From a virus: a stretch of 25,897 nt of DNA. The notes under the pieces are model-generated. The model had not been told where the DNA came from, made no database searches, and was given only the letters and a program-made list of their open reading frames with translations. Positions 8,000-15,210 of this stretch are shown here, piece after piece (the first letter of the stretch is position 1; the number at the start of each line of letters is the position of its first letter). Made by a program: the position numbers and the translations under genes. The stretch spans positions 1 to 25,897 of IMG/VR virus record IMGVR_UViG_3300028025_000331; one strand, written 5' to 3'.

Positions 8000-9060
8000 T
8001 ATTTCCTTTCATACCAGCCATCTCCCCATAGTGTGAGAAGTCTTGCGAAGTATTGTTCATATTGTGGTGCGATAGCATCTAAGGAGTACAGAGATACTGC
8101 TCGCTTGTGTATTGCTACTGGGTCTAAACTCTTAACCCACTCTGTTGCTACTGCAAACTCCATTGCATTTCTGCAACGGTATCCAGTAACACCTTGTGGA
8201 TTAGTTTCTGTGAATGCTCCCCAGTCTGTGGTAATCGTTGGAGTTCCACAGGTCTGTGCTTCGATAACTACATTTCCGAAAGGTTCTATGTAAAGCGTTG
8301 GTGCAAACAAGGCAGTAGCACCGCCCATTAACTTTGCACGTTCTTCAGGACCAACTGGTCCAACCCATTCGCCATACTCAATCTTTGGGTCTTTACCAGG
8401 TCCTGCCATAATTAACTTCAAGCCCATCTCTTTACAGACGTGCTGAGCAATTCCGATACCTTTGCGATCTACCATACGTCCTACGTATAGGTAGTAATCT
8501 TCTTTCTTTTCCTGCAATGGAAACATCTCAGGCTCTAAGTATCCTGGGATTACCGCATCATAGAAGTTTCCATCTACTAGCGTTGGGTTCTTAAACATTG
8601 CATAGATGCTGTGCATCCAAGCGTAGGATTCAAACACTTTGTACTTACTAAATACTCCACCGTAACCCACACCAAACTCTACGCTGATGTGGTTTGGATA
8701 AGCCTTAGCAATAGGTTCCTGGCTTGCTCCACCGATAAGGCAGATAAAGTCTTTCTTCTCTAGGCGCTTGCCTAGTTCTGCTATAGCCTTACCATTAAAG
8801 ATCTGCCAGTGAGGTAGTGCGTTATTAAACTCTGCCTCTGTGAAGTGCTTACCTGCCAGTGCTTCTACTTGCTGCTCTTTAGTAATACAAGTAATCAGTT
8901 CATCACACGGTGCTTCGTTATCCTCGCTGGCATACAGATAGACCGTATGCCCAAGGTTCTTCATCATTATACAAAAGCGTCTCACCTTTTCGGTATAGGC
9001 GCAGTTGACGTAATCTTTAGTTGTTTGCGTATGTGGCAGGCTAATAACGTGGAATCTCAT
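7999..9060 (-). CDS. GT4-type glycosyltransferase, 353 aa
   Basis: A glycosyltransferase of the GT-B fold. The C-terminal half carries the family 4 signature: YVGRMVDRKG near residue 190, LIMAGPGKDP, WVGPVGPEERAKLMGGA, then YIEPFGNVVIEAQTCGTPTI near residues 256-275 with the E-x7-E pair that binds the nucleotide-sugar, and TTDWGAFTETNPQG. The N-terminal half (MRFHVISLPHTQTTKDYVN, GHTVYLYAS) is the acceptor domain. There is no signal peptide, so it acts in the cytoplasm. The donor and acceptor are not visible in the sequence. It lies between the collagen-like gene and the adaptor, which suggests sugar addition to a virion protein such as the collagen-like fibre, or to host surface precursors. 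AGGA lies 8 bases before the ATG. Confidence 0.85.
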   Translation of the reverse strand: MRFHVISLPHTQTTKDYVNCAYTEKVRRFCIMMKNLGHTVYLYASEDNEAPCDELITCITKEQQVEALAGKHFTEAEFNNALPHWQIFNGKAIAELGKRLEKKDFICLIGGASQEPIAKAYPNHISVEFGVGYGGVFSKYKVFESYAWMHSIYAMFKNPTLVDGNFYDAVIPGYLEPEMFPLQEKKEDYYLYVGRMVDRKGIGIAQHVCKEMGLKLIMAGPGKDPKIEYGEWVGPVGPEERAKLMGGATALFAPTLYIEPFGNVVIEAQTCGTPTITTDWGAFTETNPQGVTGYRCRNAMEFAVATEWVKSLDPVAIHKRAVSLYSLDAIAPQYEQYFARLLTLWGDGWYERK

Positions 9061-9069
9061 ACGAGAATC

Positions 9070-10312
<1,243 letters not shown>

Positions 10313-10316
<4 letters not shown>

Positions 10317-10597
10317 GATGACACCGCTCTGAGAGCCTGCGCTGCAGGTAGTTGAAAAGTGCCAGCGATGAGATTACATACGCCATTGTAATCAAGACGA
10401 TTATCACTAGCCGTACCCGCAATCGCATTGAGAACTCCCACTGTGTCTGTATAGTTTGTTGATACTGAGCGTTGTGCTGCCCATTGACGAGCAGCCAACG
10501 CTTGGTCAACCATCTCACTTGGTGCTCGATAGGTGCCACCATTAGCCAGACGATTCAGTTCATCTAATAGCGTTGTACCGTATTGTCCTAGTGCCAC
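10313..10597 (-). CDS. Small phage protein, 94 aa, unknown function
   Basis: An alanine-rich helical protein. It contains LLDELNRLANGGTYRAP, then VDQALAARQWAAQRS and an N-x-L-x(4)-NGVCNLIAGT block near residue 70, and it ends QALRAVSS. I recall the pattern LLDELNRLANGG...NGVCN-LAGT from small genes in phage structural regions, but no function is assigned to it. The likely start is GTG at 10597, preceded by GTGAGGT, which gives a ribosome site where no ATG exists nearby. Its stop TGA overlaps the TTG start of the 113-aa gene. Confidence 0.5.
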
Positions 10598-10606
10598 CTA
10601 TTTACC

Positions 10607-10771
10607 TCACTTCTTCTTTTTACGAGATGCTGCTGCGTTATCTATTAGGTTTGGATAAGGTCGTCCTGCTGCCTTAGCCTTTGCCTTTGCTGCTGCCTTT
10701 TGTGCTGGCGTTAATTTCTTTGACTTCTCTTTAGGATTCTTTGTATCCCAGAATGCTGCTTTCTTTTTCAT
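10607..10771 (-). CDS. Tiny Lys/Ala-rich basic protein, 54 aa
   Basis: The gene starts with ATG at 10771, inside the stop of the 92-aa gene (ATGA), and ends with TGA at 10607-10609. The product starts MKKKAAFWDTKNPKEKSK, has an Ala/Lys helix (QKAAAKAKAKAAGRPYPN) and ends with RKKKK. Roughly a third of the residues are lysine. The Ala/Lys tract resembles histone H1-type tails, so nucleic acid binding is plausible but not shown. The GRPYPN-L block is one I recall from other phage small genes. It belongs to a run of four tiny basic genes between capsid and fibre genes. Confidence 0.65.
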   Translation of the reverse strand: MKKKAAFWDTKNPKEKSKKLTPAQKAAAKAKAKAAGRPYPNLIDNAAASRKKKK

Positions 10772-11046
10772 TTGCAACTACAATCCCAAGCGCGTAGCGA
10801 CTTGTTTATTCTTGAGTTCGGATCTCTAGCAGTCTTATTAGAAGTGTTCTTGGCCTTCATCCCACACATACGACCACAGAAAGACTTGCGTCGTCCTGCA
10901 GACTTAGGAGACTTAGCAGCCTCAGCCTTCTTGACTGGCGGCTTGAGATTCATCCCCTGCGCTTTAGCAGAGGCACGACCTTTTGCATTCAGGCCACCCT
11001 TTGGGTTCTTACCTTCTGCTCTCTGCCACGCTGGAGACTTTGCCAT
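10768..11046 (-). CDS. DUF6321-like basic Cys-containing phage protein, 92 aa
   Basis: The sequence reads AWQRAEGKNPKGGLNAKGRA, then SAKAQGMNLKPPVKKAEA, then a GRRKSFCGRMCGMK block near residues 51-64, and ends LRAWDCSCK. I recall the combination W-R--G-NPKGGLN-KGR, L-PPV and RRKSFC-RM-GM as a domain of unknown function (DUF6321) in phages of aquatic bacteria; this is from memory, not a search. The protein is strongly basic and has four cysteines in C-x3-C and C-x-C pairs that could bind a metal, although only the first Cys belongs to the pattern as I recall it. It is coupled at both ends: its ATG overlaps the upstream TAA, and its TGA overlaps the next ATG. Confidence 0.7.
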   Translation of the reverse strand: MAKSPAWQRAEGKNPKGGLNAKGRASAKAQGMNLKPPVKKAEAAKSPKSAGRRKSFCGRMCGMKAKNTSNKTARDPNSRINKSLRAWDCSCK

Positions 11047-11219
11047 TACTTCTTCTTACCCATTCTCTTCTTAGACATTTTTGCCTGAGACATTGCAATA
11101 GCAACTGCTTGCTTGCGACCTGTAACTACTGGACCTTTACTAGATCCTGAGTTCAAAGTACCAGCCTTAAACTCTTTCATTACCTTAGCAATCTTTGCTT
11201 TCTTAGCAGCCTTGTTCAT
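11046..11219 (-). CDS. DUF6496-like tiny basic protein, 57 aa
   Basis: The gene starts with ATG at 11219, overlapping the upstream TAA by one base, and stops with TAA at 11046-11048. The product begins MNKAAKKAKIAKVMKEFKAG, continues TLNSGSSKGPVVTGRKQAVA, then IAMSQAKMSKK, and ends in three lysines. The pattern KVM-EFK-G-L-SGS--K-V--RKQA-AIA-S-A matches, from memory, the small phage domain DUF6496. Its function is unknown. Its charge and its place among four Lys-rich genes suggest DNA or RNA binding. It is too short for usual ORF thresholds. Confidence 0.7.
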   Translation of the reverse strand: MNKAAKKAKIAKVMKEFKAGTLNSGSSKGPVVTGRKQAVAIAMSQAKMSKKRMGKKK

Positions 11220-11356
11220 TACTTGGCTGCCTTACCCATTGCACCTGTCTGGATTGATTCGTATGTGCAGTACTTCATAGCACTTTCGTATTGCTTATCA
11301 GGTGTTGGGTACTTTGTGATGTACTCGTCTGATTCCATTTTTGCGTAGTTTTCCAT
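11219..11356 (-). CDS. Tiny hypothetical protein, 45 aa
   Basis: A short frame begins with ATG at 11356 and ends with TAA at 11219-11221. The product is MENYAKMESDEYITKYPTPD then KQYESAMKYCTYESIQTGAM and a short GKAAK end. It is rich in Tyr and Glu in contrast to its basic neighbours. A consensus ribosome site AAGGAG lies 6 bases upstream, inside the last codons of the 90-aa gene, which is the strongest argument that it is translated. Its stop overlaps the ATG of the DUF6496-like gene. I do not recognise the family. Confidence 0.6.
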   Translation of the reverse strand: MENYAKMESDEYITKYPTPDKQYESAMKYCTYESIQTGAMGKAAK

Positions 11357-11358
11357 TG

Positions 11359-11631
11359 TTACTCCTTAAATGTCATTGAGATTCCATCGAATGCTTTACC
11401 AGCCTCGTTGGAAAGTTGAACTGCTGCATCTATATCTTTACTCTTTGTTGAACGTGGTTCTATACCTTGTCGTGTTGCATCGTAATAGGACTGTAGTTCC
11501 CTATCGTGTTGCTTAGCGGTAGGTATTCCTCTGTGATTAGCAGCACCTACGCTCAACTCTAGTTCACCTATCTTGCAGCCGAAGCATCCTTCAACATACT
11601 CAAGGTGCGTTGTTCGTCTATGTAAACTCAT
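11359..11631 (-). CDS. Small phage protein with CxxC motif, 90 aa
   Basis: The N-terminus MSLHRRTTHLEYVEGCFGCK has two histidines and a C-F-G-C pair, which could bind zinc. The rest is helical and charged: KQHDRELQSYYDATRQGIEP, then DIDAAVQLSNEAGKAFDG. I recall proteins with HP/HL-x-YVEGCFGCK at the start and R-QGI-P, -I--SN-TG-AF at the end from actinobacterial phages, annotated as hypothetical. The start is ATG at 11631, overlapping the TGA of the upstream gene (ATGA). Its last codons carry the ribosome site of the 45-aa gene. No function can be named. Confidence 0.6.
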   Translation of the reverse strand: MSLHRRTTHLEYVEGCFGCKIGELELSVGAANHRGIPTAKQHDRELQSYYDATRQGIEPRSTKSKDIDAAVQLSNEAGKAFDGISMTFKE

Positions 11632-11954
11632 ACTATTGGTGTCACATAATCGCCGTAGCCAGCATCGATAAGAACCTGTGCTTGGTAATCACTGATCTCA
11701 TACTCGTGTCCACCAAGGAAGTAGTAACTAGCAGCAGCCAATTCATCCTGGCTTGGAGTCAATGACAAAGTAACAGTAGTTCCATTAACAATGATTGTTT
11801 GACCACGTGCTACATCTGTCATACTAAGTGCGATAGGACCATCAATAGTTCCACCATTAAAACGGCGACCTGCAAGGCGTGAGTAAGGCGTAAAGGTATT
11901 GTAATCAGTACCCCAAGTTTGCCACTGGTACGGAGTTGTTAGTGTGTATGCCAT
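11628..11954 (-). CDS. Small structural-region protein after capsid, 108 aa
   Basis: The start is taken as ATG at 11954 because AAAGG lies just upstream; an in-frame ATG at 12008 would add 18 residues encoded by the hairpin sequence and is unlikely. The product begins MAYTLTTPYQWQTWGTDYNT and has beta strands (GQTIIVNGTTVTLSLTPSQ). It ends with a short helix and YEISDYQAQVLIDAGYGDYV. The C-terminal pattern (Y-ISD-QA-VL--AGYG) is one I recall from small genes directly following phage capsid genes. A head-completion or decoration role is inferred from that position only. Confidence 0.6.
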   Translation of the reverse strand: MAYTLTTPYQWQTWGTDYNTFTPYSRLAGRRFNGGTIDGPIALSMTDVARGQTIIVNGTTVTLSLTPSQDELAAASYYFLGGHEYEISDYQAQVLIDAGYGDYVTPIV

Positions 11955-11972
11955 ATCCAACCTTTCATAAGT

Positions 11973-12002
11973 GACAGAGGGAGAGTTTCCCCTCCCCCTG
12001 CC
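11973..12002 (-). terminator. 13-bp hairpin with GAAA loop after the capsid gene
   Basis: On the minus-strand RNA the arm 12002-11990 (GGCAGGGGGAGGG) pairs with 11985-11973 (CUCUCCCUCUGUC). This gives 13 continuous pairs, three of them G-U, around the tetraloop GAAA, a stable GNRA-type loop. It lies 15 bases after the capsid stop and 18 bases before the next ATG. No U-run follows, so it is not a classical intrinsic terminator. It may act as an attenuator, an RNase barrier that protects the capsid message, or a processing site. T7 also has a terminator directly after its capsid gene. Confidence 0.55.
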
Positions 12003-12016
12003 GTGCACTAGCGGAA

Positions 12017-13198
12017 TTATCCGTTTGTTGCAGCAGACTCAATGCGATAGAGCGCTGCTTCACGAAGGCGTGCAAAGCCTCCGAAGTAGTACCAACCGAT
12101 TGTGCGGAAGCGACGTAGTGCGTCGATCTCTGGACCGATAACGGTTGAGATGTCTGCAGCCTGTGCTTCAGCCAATGCTTCACGACCTGCGATAATCGCA
12201 CGGTAGTTGTTGGTGAATGTAACAGTACCTGTGTCAGCAACTGATGTGATGTTAGATGCTGTAAGTGCATAGGTAAATGTTGTTGTTGATGGAACAGACG
12301 CGATTGTGTATGTTCCGTTGACTGCTGTGTTTGTTGTAGCAGCAACTGTTACAACCTGACCTACGCCAAGACCGTGAGCAACTGCTGTAGTAATAGTTAC
12401 TACGTTTGTTGTCAAAGCAACGTTGGTGATTGAAACTGTAGGTGTGATACCTGTAGCCAACTTTAGACCGTTTAGAACACGTGGTGTCTCAACGATGAAA
12501 GCGCCTTCGATAACGCCTACTGCACCAGCAACGAACGGTGTACGCTCAACGTACTTTGTTAGTTCCTGGAATCCACCTGTACCAGTTTCAGCGCGAAGAT
12601 CGGCTGACTGACGTGGGTGTAGGTATGCAGCATATAGTTCACCCATACGAGGCAATGCCTTGTTTGTGCGTAGTGATACAACAGCGTTACGGATGTCCGC
12701 AACTGTCATTGTGTCTACTGGTAGAACTGTTGCTGATGATGTTGGAGCAGTTCCTGATGGACCGTTTGAGTAGATCACGTTAGTTCCTGATGAAAGGACC
12801 TGACCTACTACGTTGTCGATAGAGTCTGCTGCGTTGTACGCGATGATGTCAGCAAGTGCTGAATCAACGTCGTTGAAAGAAGTTAGGTTTAACTTCTTTG
12901 TTGTTGTAACTGCTGAACCGTATTCGTTCAGTGTTACTGTAACCTGTGATGGGTTACCTAGTGCAATGCTTGAAACATCTGATGCTTCGCTCAATGTAGA
13001 TGTAGCCTGAGCCAAATCTGAATAGATTGAGAAAACAACTGATGATCCTGGCATAGCCTGTTGCACTGGCTTAACATCAGCAAGTGAGCGCATAACAGGG
13101 ATTGAACGCAATGCCATTCTGACATATTGATCGTACGCTGCTTGTACTAGATTGCTGATGCTAGACGTGGTGGTGGGGGTACCTGTTGGAATTGCCAT
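12017..13198 (-). CDS. Major capsid protein, HK97-fold type, with inserted Ig-like domain, 393 aa
   Basis: The protein begins MAIPTGTPTTTSSISNLVQ and shows PVQQAMPGSSVVF near residue 44. It continues with NEYGSAVTTTKKLNLTSFND near residue 91, IAYNAADSIDN, GELYAAYLHPRQSADLRAE, TPFVAG and YRAIIAGREALAEAQA. I recall these blocks from major capsid proteins of the N4-gp56 type with an HK97 fold. Residues about 252-327 form an Ig-like module (VSITNVALTTNVVTITT, HGLGVGQ, NGTYTIASVPSTTTFTYA) placed between two conserved capsid blocks, so it should project from the capsid surface. The scaffold gene lies directly upstream, and a strong hairpin follows the stop. The ribosome site GAAAGG lies about 11 bases before the ATG, rather far. 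Confidence 0.85.
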   Translation of the reverse strand: MAIPTGTPTTTSSISNLVQAAYDQYVRMALRSIPVMRSLADVKPVQQAMPGSSVVFSIYSDLAQATSTLSEASDVSSIALGNPSQVTVTLNEYGSAVTTTKKLNLTSFNDVDSALADIIAYNAADSIDNVVGQVLSSGTNVIYSNGPSGTAPTSSATVLPVDTMTVADIRNAVVSLRTNKALPRMGELYAAYLHPRQSADLRAETGTGGFQELTKYVERTPFVAGAVGVIEGAFIVETPRVLNGLKLATGITPTVSITNVALTTNVVTITTAVAHGLGVGQVVTVAATTNTAVNGTYTIASVPSTTTFTYALTASNITSVADTGTVTFTNNYRAIIAGREALAEAQAADISTVIGPEIDALRRFRTIGWYYFGGFARLREAALYRIESAATNG

Positions 13199-13229
13199 TA
13201 GGGTCTAGCCTTTCTTATTTAGGATCGGA

Positions 13230-13697
13230 TTAGAGTCCAGACATCCTAATTACATCATCCAGTTCTTCTCTGCTATTTGCATTCATAAGTTTCTGCATAA
13301 TGTTGTCGTTGTGTTCAGGAGAAACTCCTGATTCGACAGTATTAGTCATACGCTTATATGCAGCAGCATCGGCTGGATTTACGTTAGGTGTTGCCTGGGT
13401 CTGATTAGTTTCAATCCCGAATACATCGGAATAATCTTCTAACCATTTAGATACAGACTCTTCAGTTGGGTCTATATCCTGTGGGATAAATGCAGCAATT
13501 TTGCTGTTTACCCCGCGACTTGCGAGGGCATCTTTGATTGCTCGTTCTCTTTGCGCTTTGTTAAGACTTTCAAACTGTGCCTTTAGTTCGGACAGTTCCT
13601 TGTCTTTTTGCTTAGTAGCCTTACGCAGTTGTTTTACAAGGTCATTGCCTGATGAGTCCATTTCGAAGTCATCATCCTCGTAGTCATAGTTGGACAT
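13230..13697 (-). CDS. Scaffolding protein, 155 aa
   Basis: The start is chosen at 13697 because GGGAGAAGGA lies just before this ATG; an upstream ATG at 13712 has no such site. The N-terminus is acidic (MSNYDYEDDDFEMD). Next is a coiled coil, LVKQLRKATKQKDKELSELK and further to about residue 55, then ALASRGVNSKIAAFIPQD and WLEDYSDVFGI. The C-terminus is a charged helix (REELDDVIRMSGL). Small size, acidic head, coiled coil and helical C-terminus directly upstream of the capsid gene are the usual properties of phage scaffold proteins, which guide procapsid assembly and then leave. The SR-GVN-KIAAF-P block is one I recall from such genes. Confidence 0.8.
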   Translation of the reverse strand: MSNYDYEDDDFEMDSSGNDLVKQLRKATKQKDKELSELKAQFESLNKAQRERAIKDALASRGVNSKIAAFIPQDIDPTEESVSKWLEDYSDVFGIETNQTQATPNVNPADAAAYKRMTNTVESGVSPEHNDNIMQKLMNANSREELDDVIRMSGL

Positions 13698-13825
13698 AGG
13701 TCCTTCTCCCATTCTTGTTAGATTGACGCAAGCCTCACATTCACCTTGGGGAAAGTGGTGTGGCTCTTGCTACTGGTTTTAATCTCACTCCAACGGACCA
13801 GTCGTCCCGTTGGCAGGCTTGTTAT
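13698..13825 (-). promoter_or_regulatory. Structured untranslated leader before scaffold and capsid genes
   Basis: This is the longest gap in the window. On the minus strand it contains an outer inverted repeat (13815-13821 with 13729-13735, CAAGCCT/AGGCTTG). An inner hairpin at 13790-13813 has nine pairs, one bulge and a five-base loop, and a weaker stem lies in 13741-13760. The three stems could form a multi-branched RNA just upstream of the scaffold ribosome site. I see no convincing sigma70 promoter here; a promoter of an unknown phage or host factor remains possible. Confidence 0.4.
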
Positions 13826-15208
13826 TTAGAAACTACCAGCACGCTCACGTGCTATGGCTCCTGAACCAGCACTGCCGCTAAATGCAGCAGTTTCTAGTTG
13901 TGTTAGTTTCTTACGTTGCTTGGAAGCCTCTGTTGATCCAGCAAGTCCAAAGACTTCAGTCTCTGCTGTTTGCTGTGTGTATGGAGATTGCTTATAGATC
14001 TCTGCTAGTTGGCTACCGCGAGGTGCAACTTCTGCAACTGTCTGGAAACCTTGCTGTGCTTGCTGCTTAGTAATACCAGCAGCGGCTAGTTCTTCTGCAC
14101 GAGTCATACCAGTCTTAAGTCCTGATTGAATTGCAGCGCCACCAATTTCAGCAGCAGTTACCTTACGCTTGATCTGCTCAACAGCATTAGCAGGATCTAG
14201 TACGTAAGCCAAGATATCTCCATTAGAGATACCTGGATAAAATTCTTTAAGTGCTCTAGCAACTTCTGGGTTAGAGTTAACTACACGATTCTGCGCTGTC
14301 TGGATGCGGTCTTCTAGTTCTACTGCAGATACATCTCCAGCCAAGAACTTCTCGAAGCCACTCTGGACACCTAGTTCGCCCTTTGTGTAATAGGACTCTG
14401 GCATACCATAACGACGCATTACATCCTGATACTGGTCTTCAGTACCGATGTACTCAGCCTCAGATAGTGCACGAAGCCCCTTAGCCACACGCTGTGCGTT
14501 TGCAGCAAAGCGCTTCTTGTAGGCATCTGTTTCACGTAGACGAAGAGTAAACTCTGATGGAGATACACCTTCTTCAATTAAAGACTTGAGTGGGCTTACT
14601 AAAGCCTCAAGTCCATACTGCTTAAACTCTGAATATAGAAGGTCGTATGCTGATTTACGATCTGCTTTTTTTTCTTCCAAGTTTGCTTGATACATAGCAA
14701 ACGTGTCTGGGTCGTTAAATTTTCTTCCGTCTGATGCTGTATAAATTCCACCACCAACGCCAACACCATAATCTAGCCCGTCCTCATCGTCTGATCCTTG
14801 ATCGCGTGGTATTTTAGGCGAGACAACAGTAAACTCTCCATCGGCTCCTTGAGTAAATGCTGCTCCATAGGTTTGAGATGAAGTAGGGCTCGTTGCTACA
14901 GATAACTGATTATATGTTTTTCCTTCTTGATCTGTAAATGTTTCAATTTTGTAACCTGTCACACCTTCAGATGGACCAAAGAATTTTTCTAATTCTTTAG
15001 GAAATGGTCCTGGGGTAAAACCTGACGGAATCATACCTTCAGGCTCACTAAAGGGTATACCAGTTGTTGGGTTATACTTTTTATTTTCTTCTTTTAGTAT
15101 CTTTGCAAGTTCTTCTTCTGAAACTGGAGGATTCTTTGGACCAAAAACCCTCTTAGGTTGTTCTTGTCCATCATCAACCATCATTAGTTCTGGATTATAT
15201 CTAGCCAT
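13826..15208 (-). CDS. Large helical virion protein, probably internal, 460 aa
   Basis: Residues 1-150 are low in order (Pro/Gly-rich, with a DDEDGLDYGVGVGGG stretch near 140). From about 170 to 400 it is helical: LLYSEFKQYGLEALVSPLKS, SPSEFTLRLRETDAYKKRFA near 216, LSEAEYIGTEDQYQDVMRRY, DVSAVELEDRIQTAQ, and ILAYVLDPANAVEQIKR. I recall this helical block from structural regions of actinobacterial phages, without an assigned function. The position between portal and scaffold and the similar EFT-RL--[ST]D motif in the next upstream gene suggest paired internal proteins. The C-terminus ends ARERAGSF. The ATG lies two bases after the stop of the 545-aa gene. Confidence 0.6.
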   Translation of the reverse strand: MARYNPELMMVDDGQEQPKRVFGPKNPPVSEEELAKILKEENKKYNPTTGIPFSEPEGMIPSGFTPGPFPKELEKFFGPSEGVTGYKIETFTDQEGKTYNQLSVATSPTSSQTYGAAFTQGADGEFTVVSPKIPRDQGSDDEDGLDYGVGVGGGIYTASDGRKFNDPDTFAMYQANLEEKKADRKSAYDLLYSEFKQYGLEALVSPLKSLIEEGVSPSEFTLRLRETDAYKKRFAANAQRVAKGLRALSEAEYIGTEDQYQDVMRRYGMPESYYTKGELGVQSGFEKFLAGDVSAVELEDRIQTAQNRVVNSNPEVARALKEFYPGISNGDILAYVLDPANAVEQIKRKVTAAEIGGAAIQSGLKTGMTRAEELAAAGITKQQAQQGFQTVAEVAPRGSQLAEIYKQSPYTQQTAETEVFGLAGSTEASKQRKKLTQLETAAFSGSAGSGAIARERAGSF

Positions 15209-15210
15209 TA

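Noticed and set aside
11955-12008. 18-residue N-terminal extension of the 108-aa protein
   Set aside because: It would be encoded by the hairpin sequence, while a ribosome site precedes the second ATG at 11954.
11965-12345. 126-aa minus-strand frame overlapping the capsid end
   Set aside because: It is out of frame with the capsid gene, Gln/His/Leu-rich, and runs through the hairpin region; no sign of real coding.
13713-13825. tRNA-like cloverleaf in the scaffold leader
   Set aside because: An outer 7-bp stem exists, but there is no T-arm motif, no D-arm and no anticodon arm at the expected distances.
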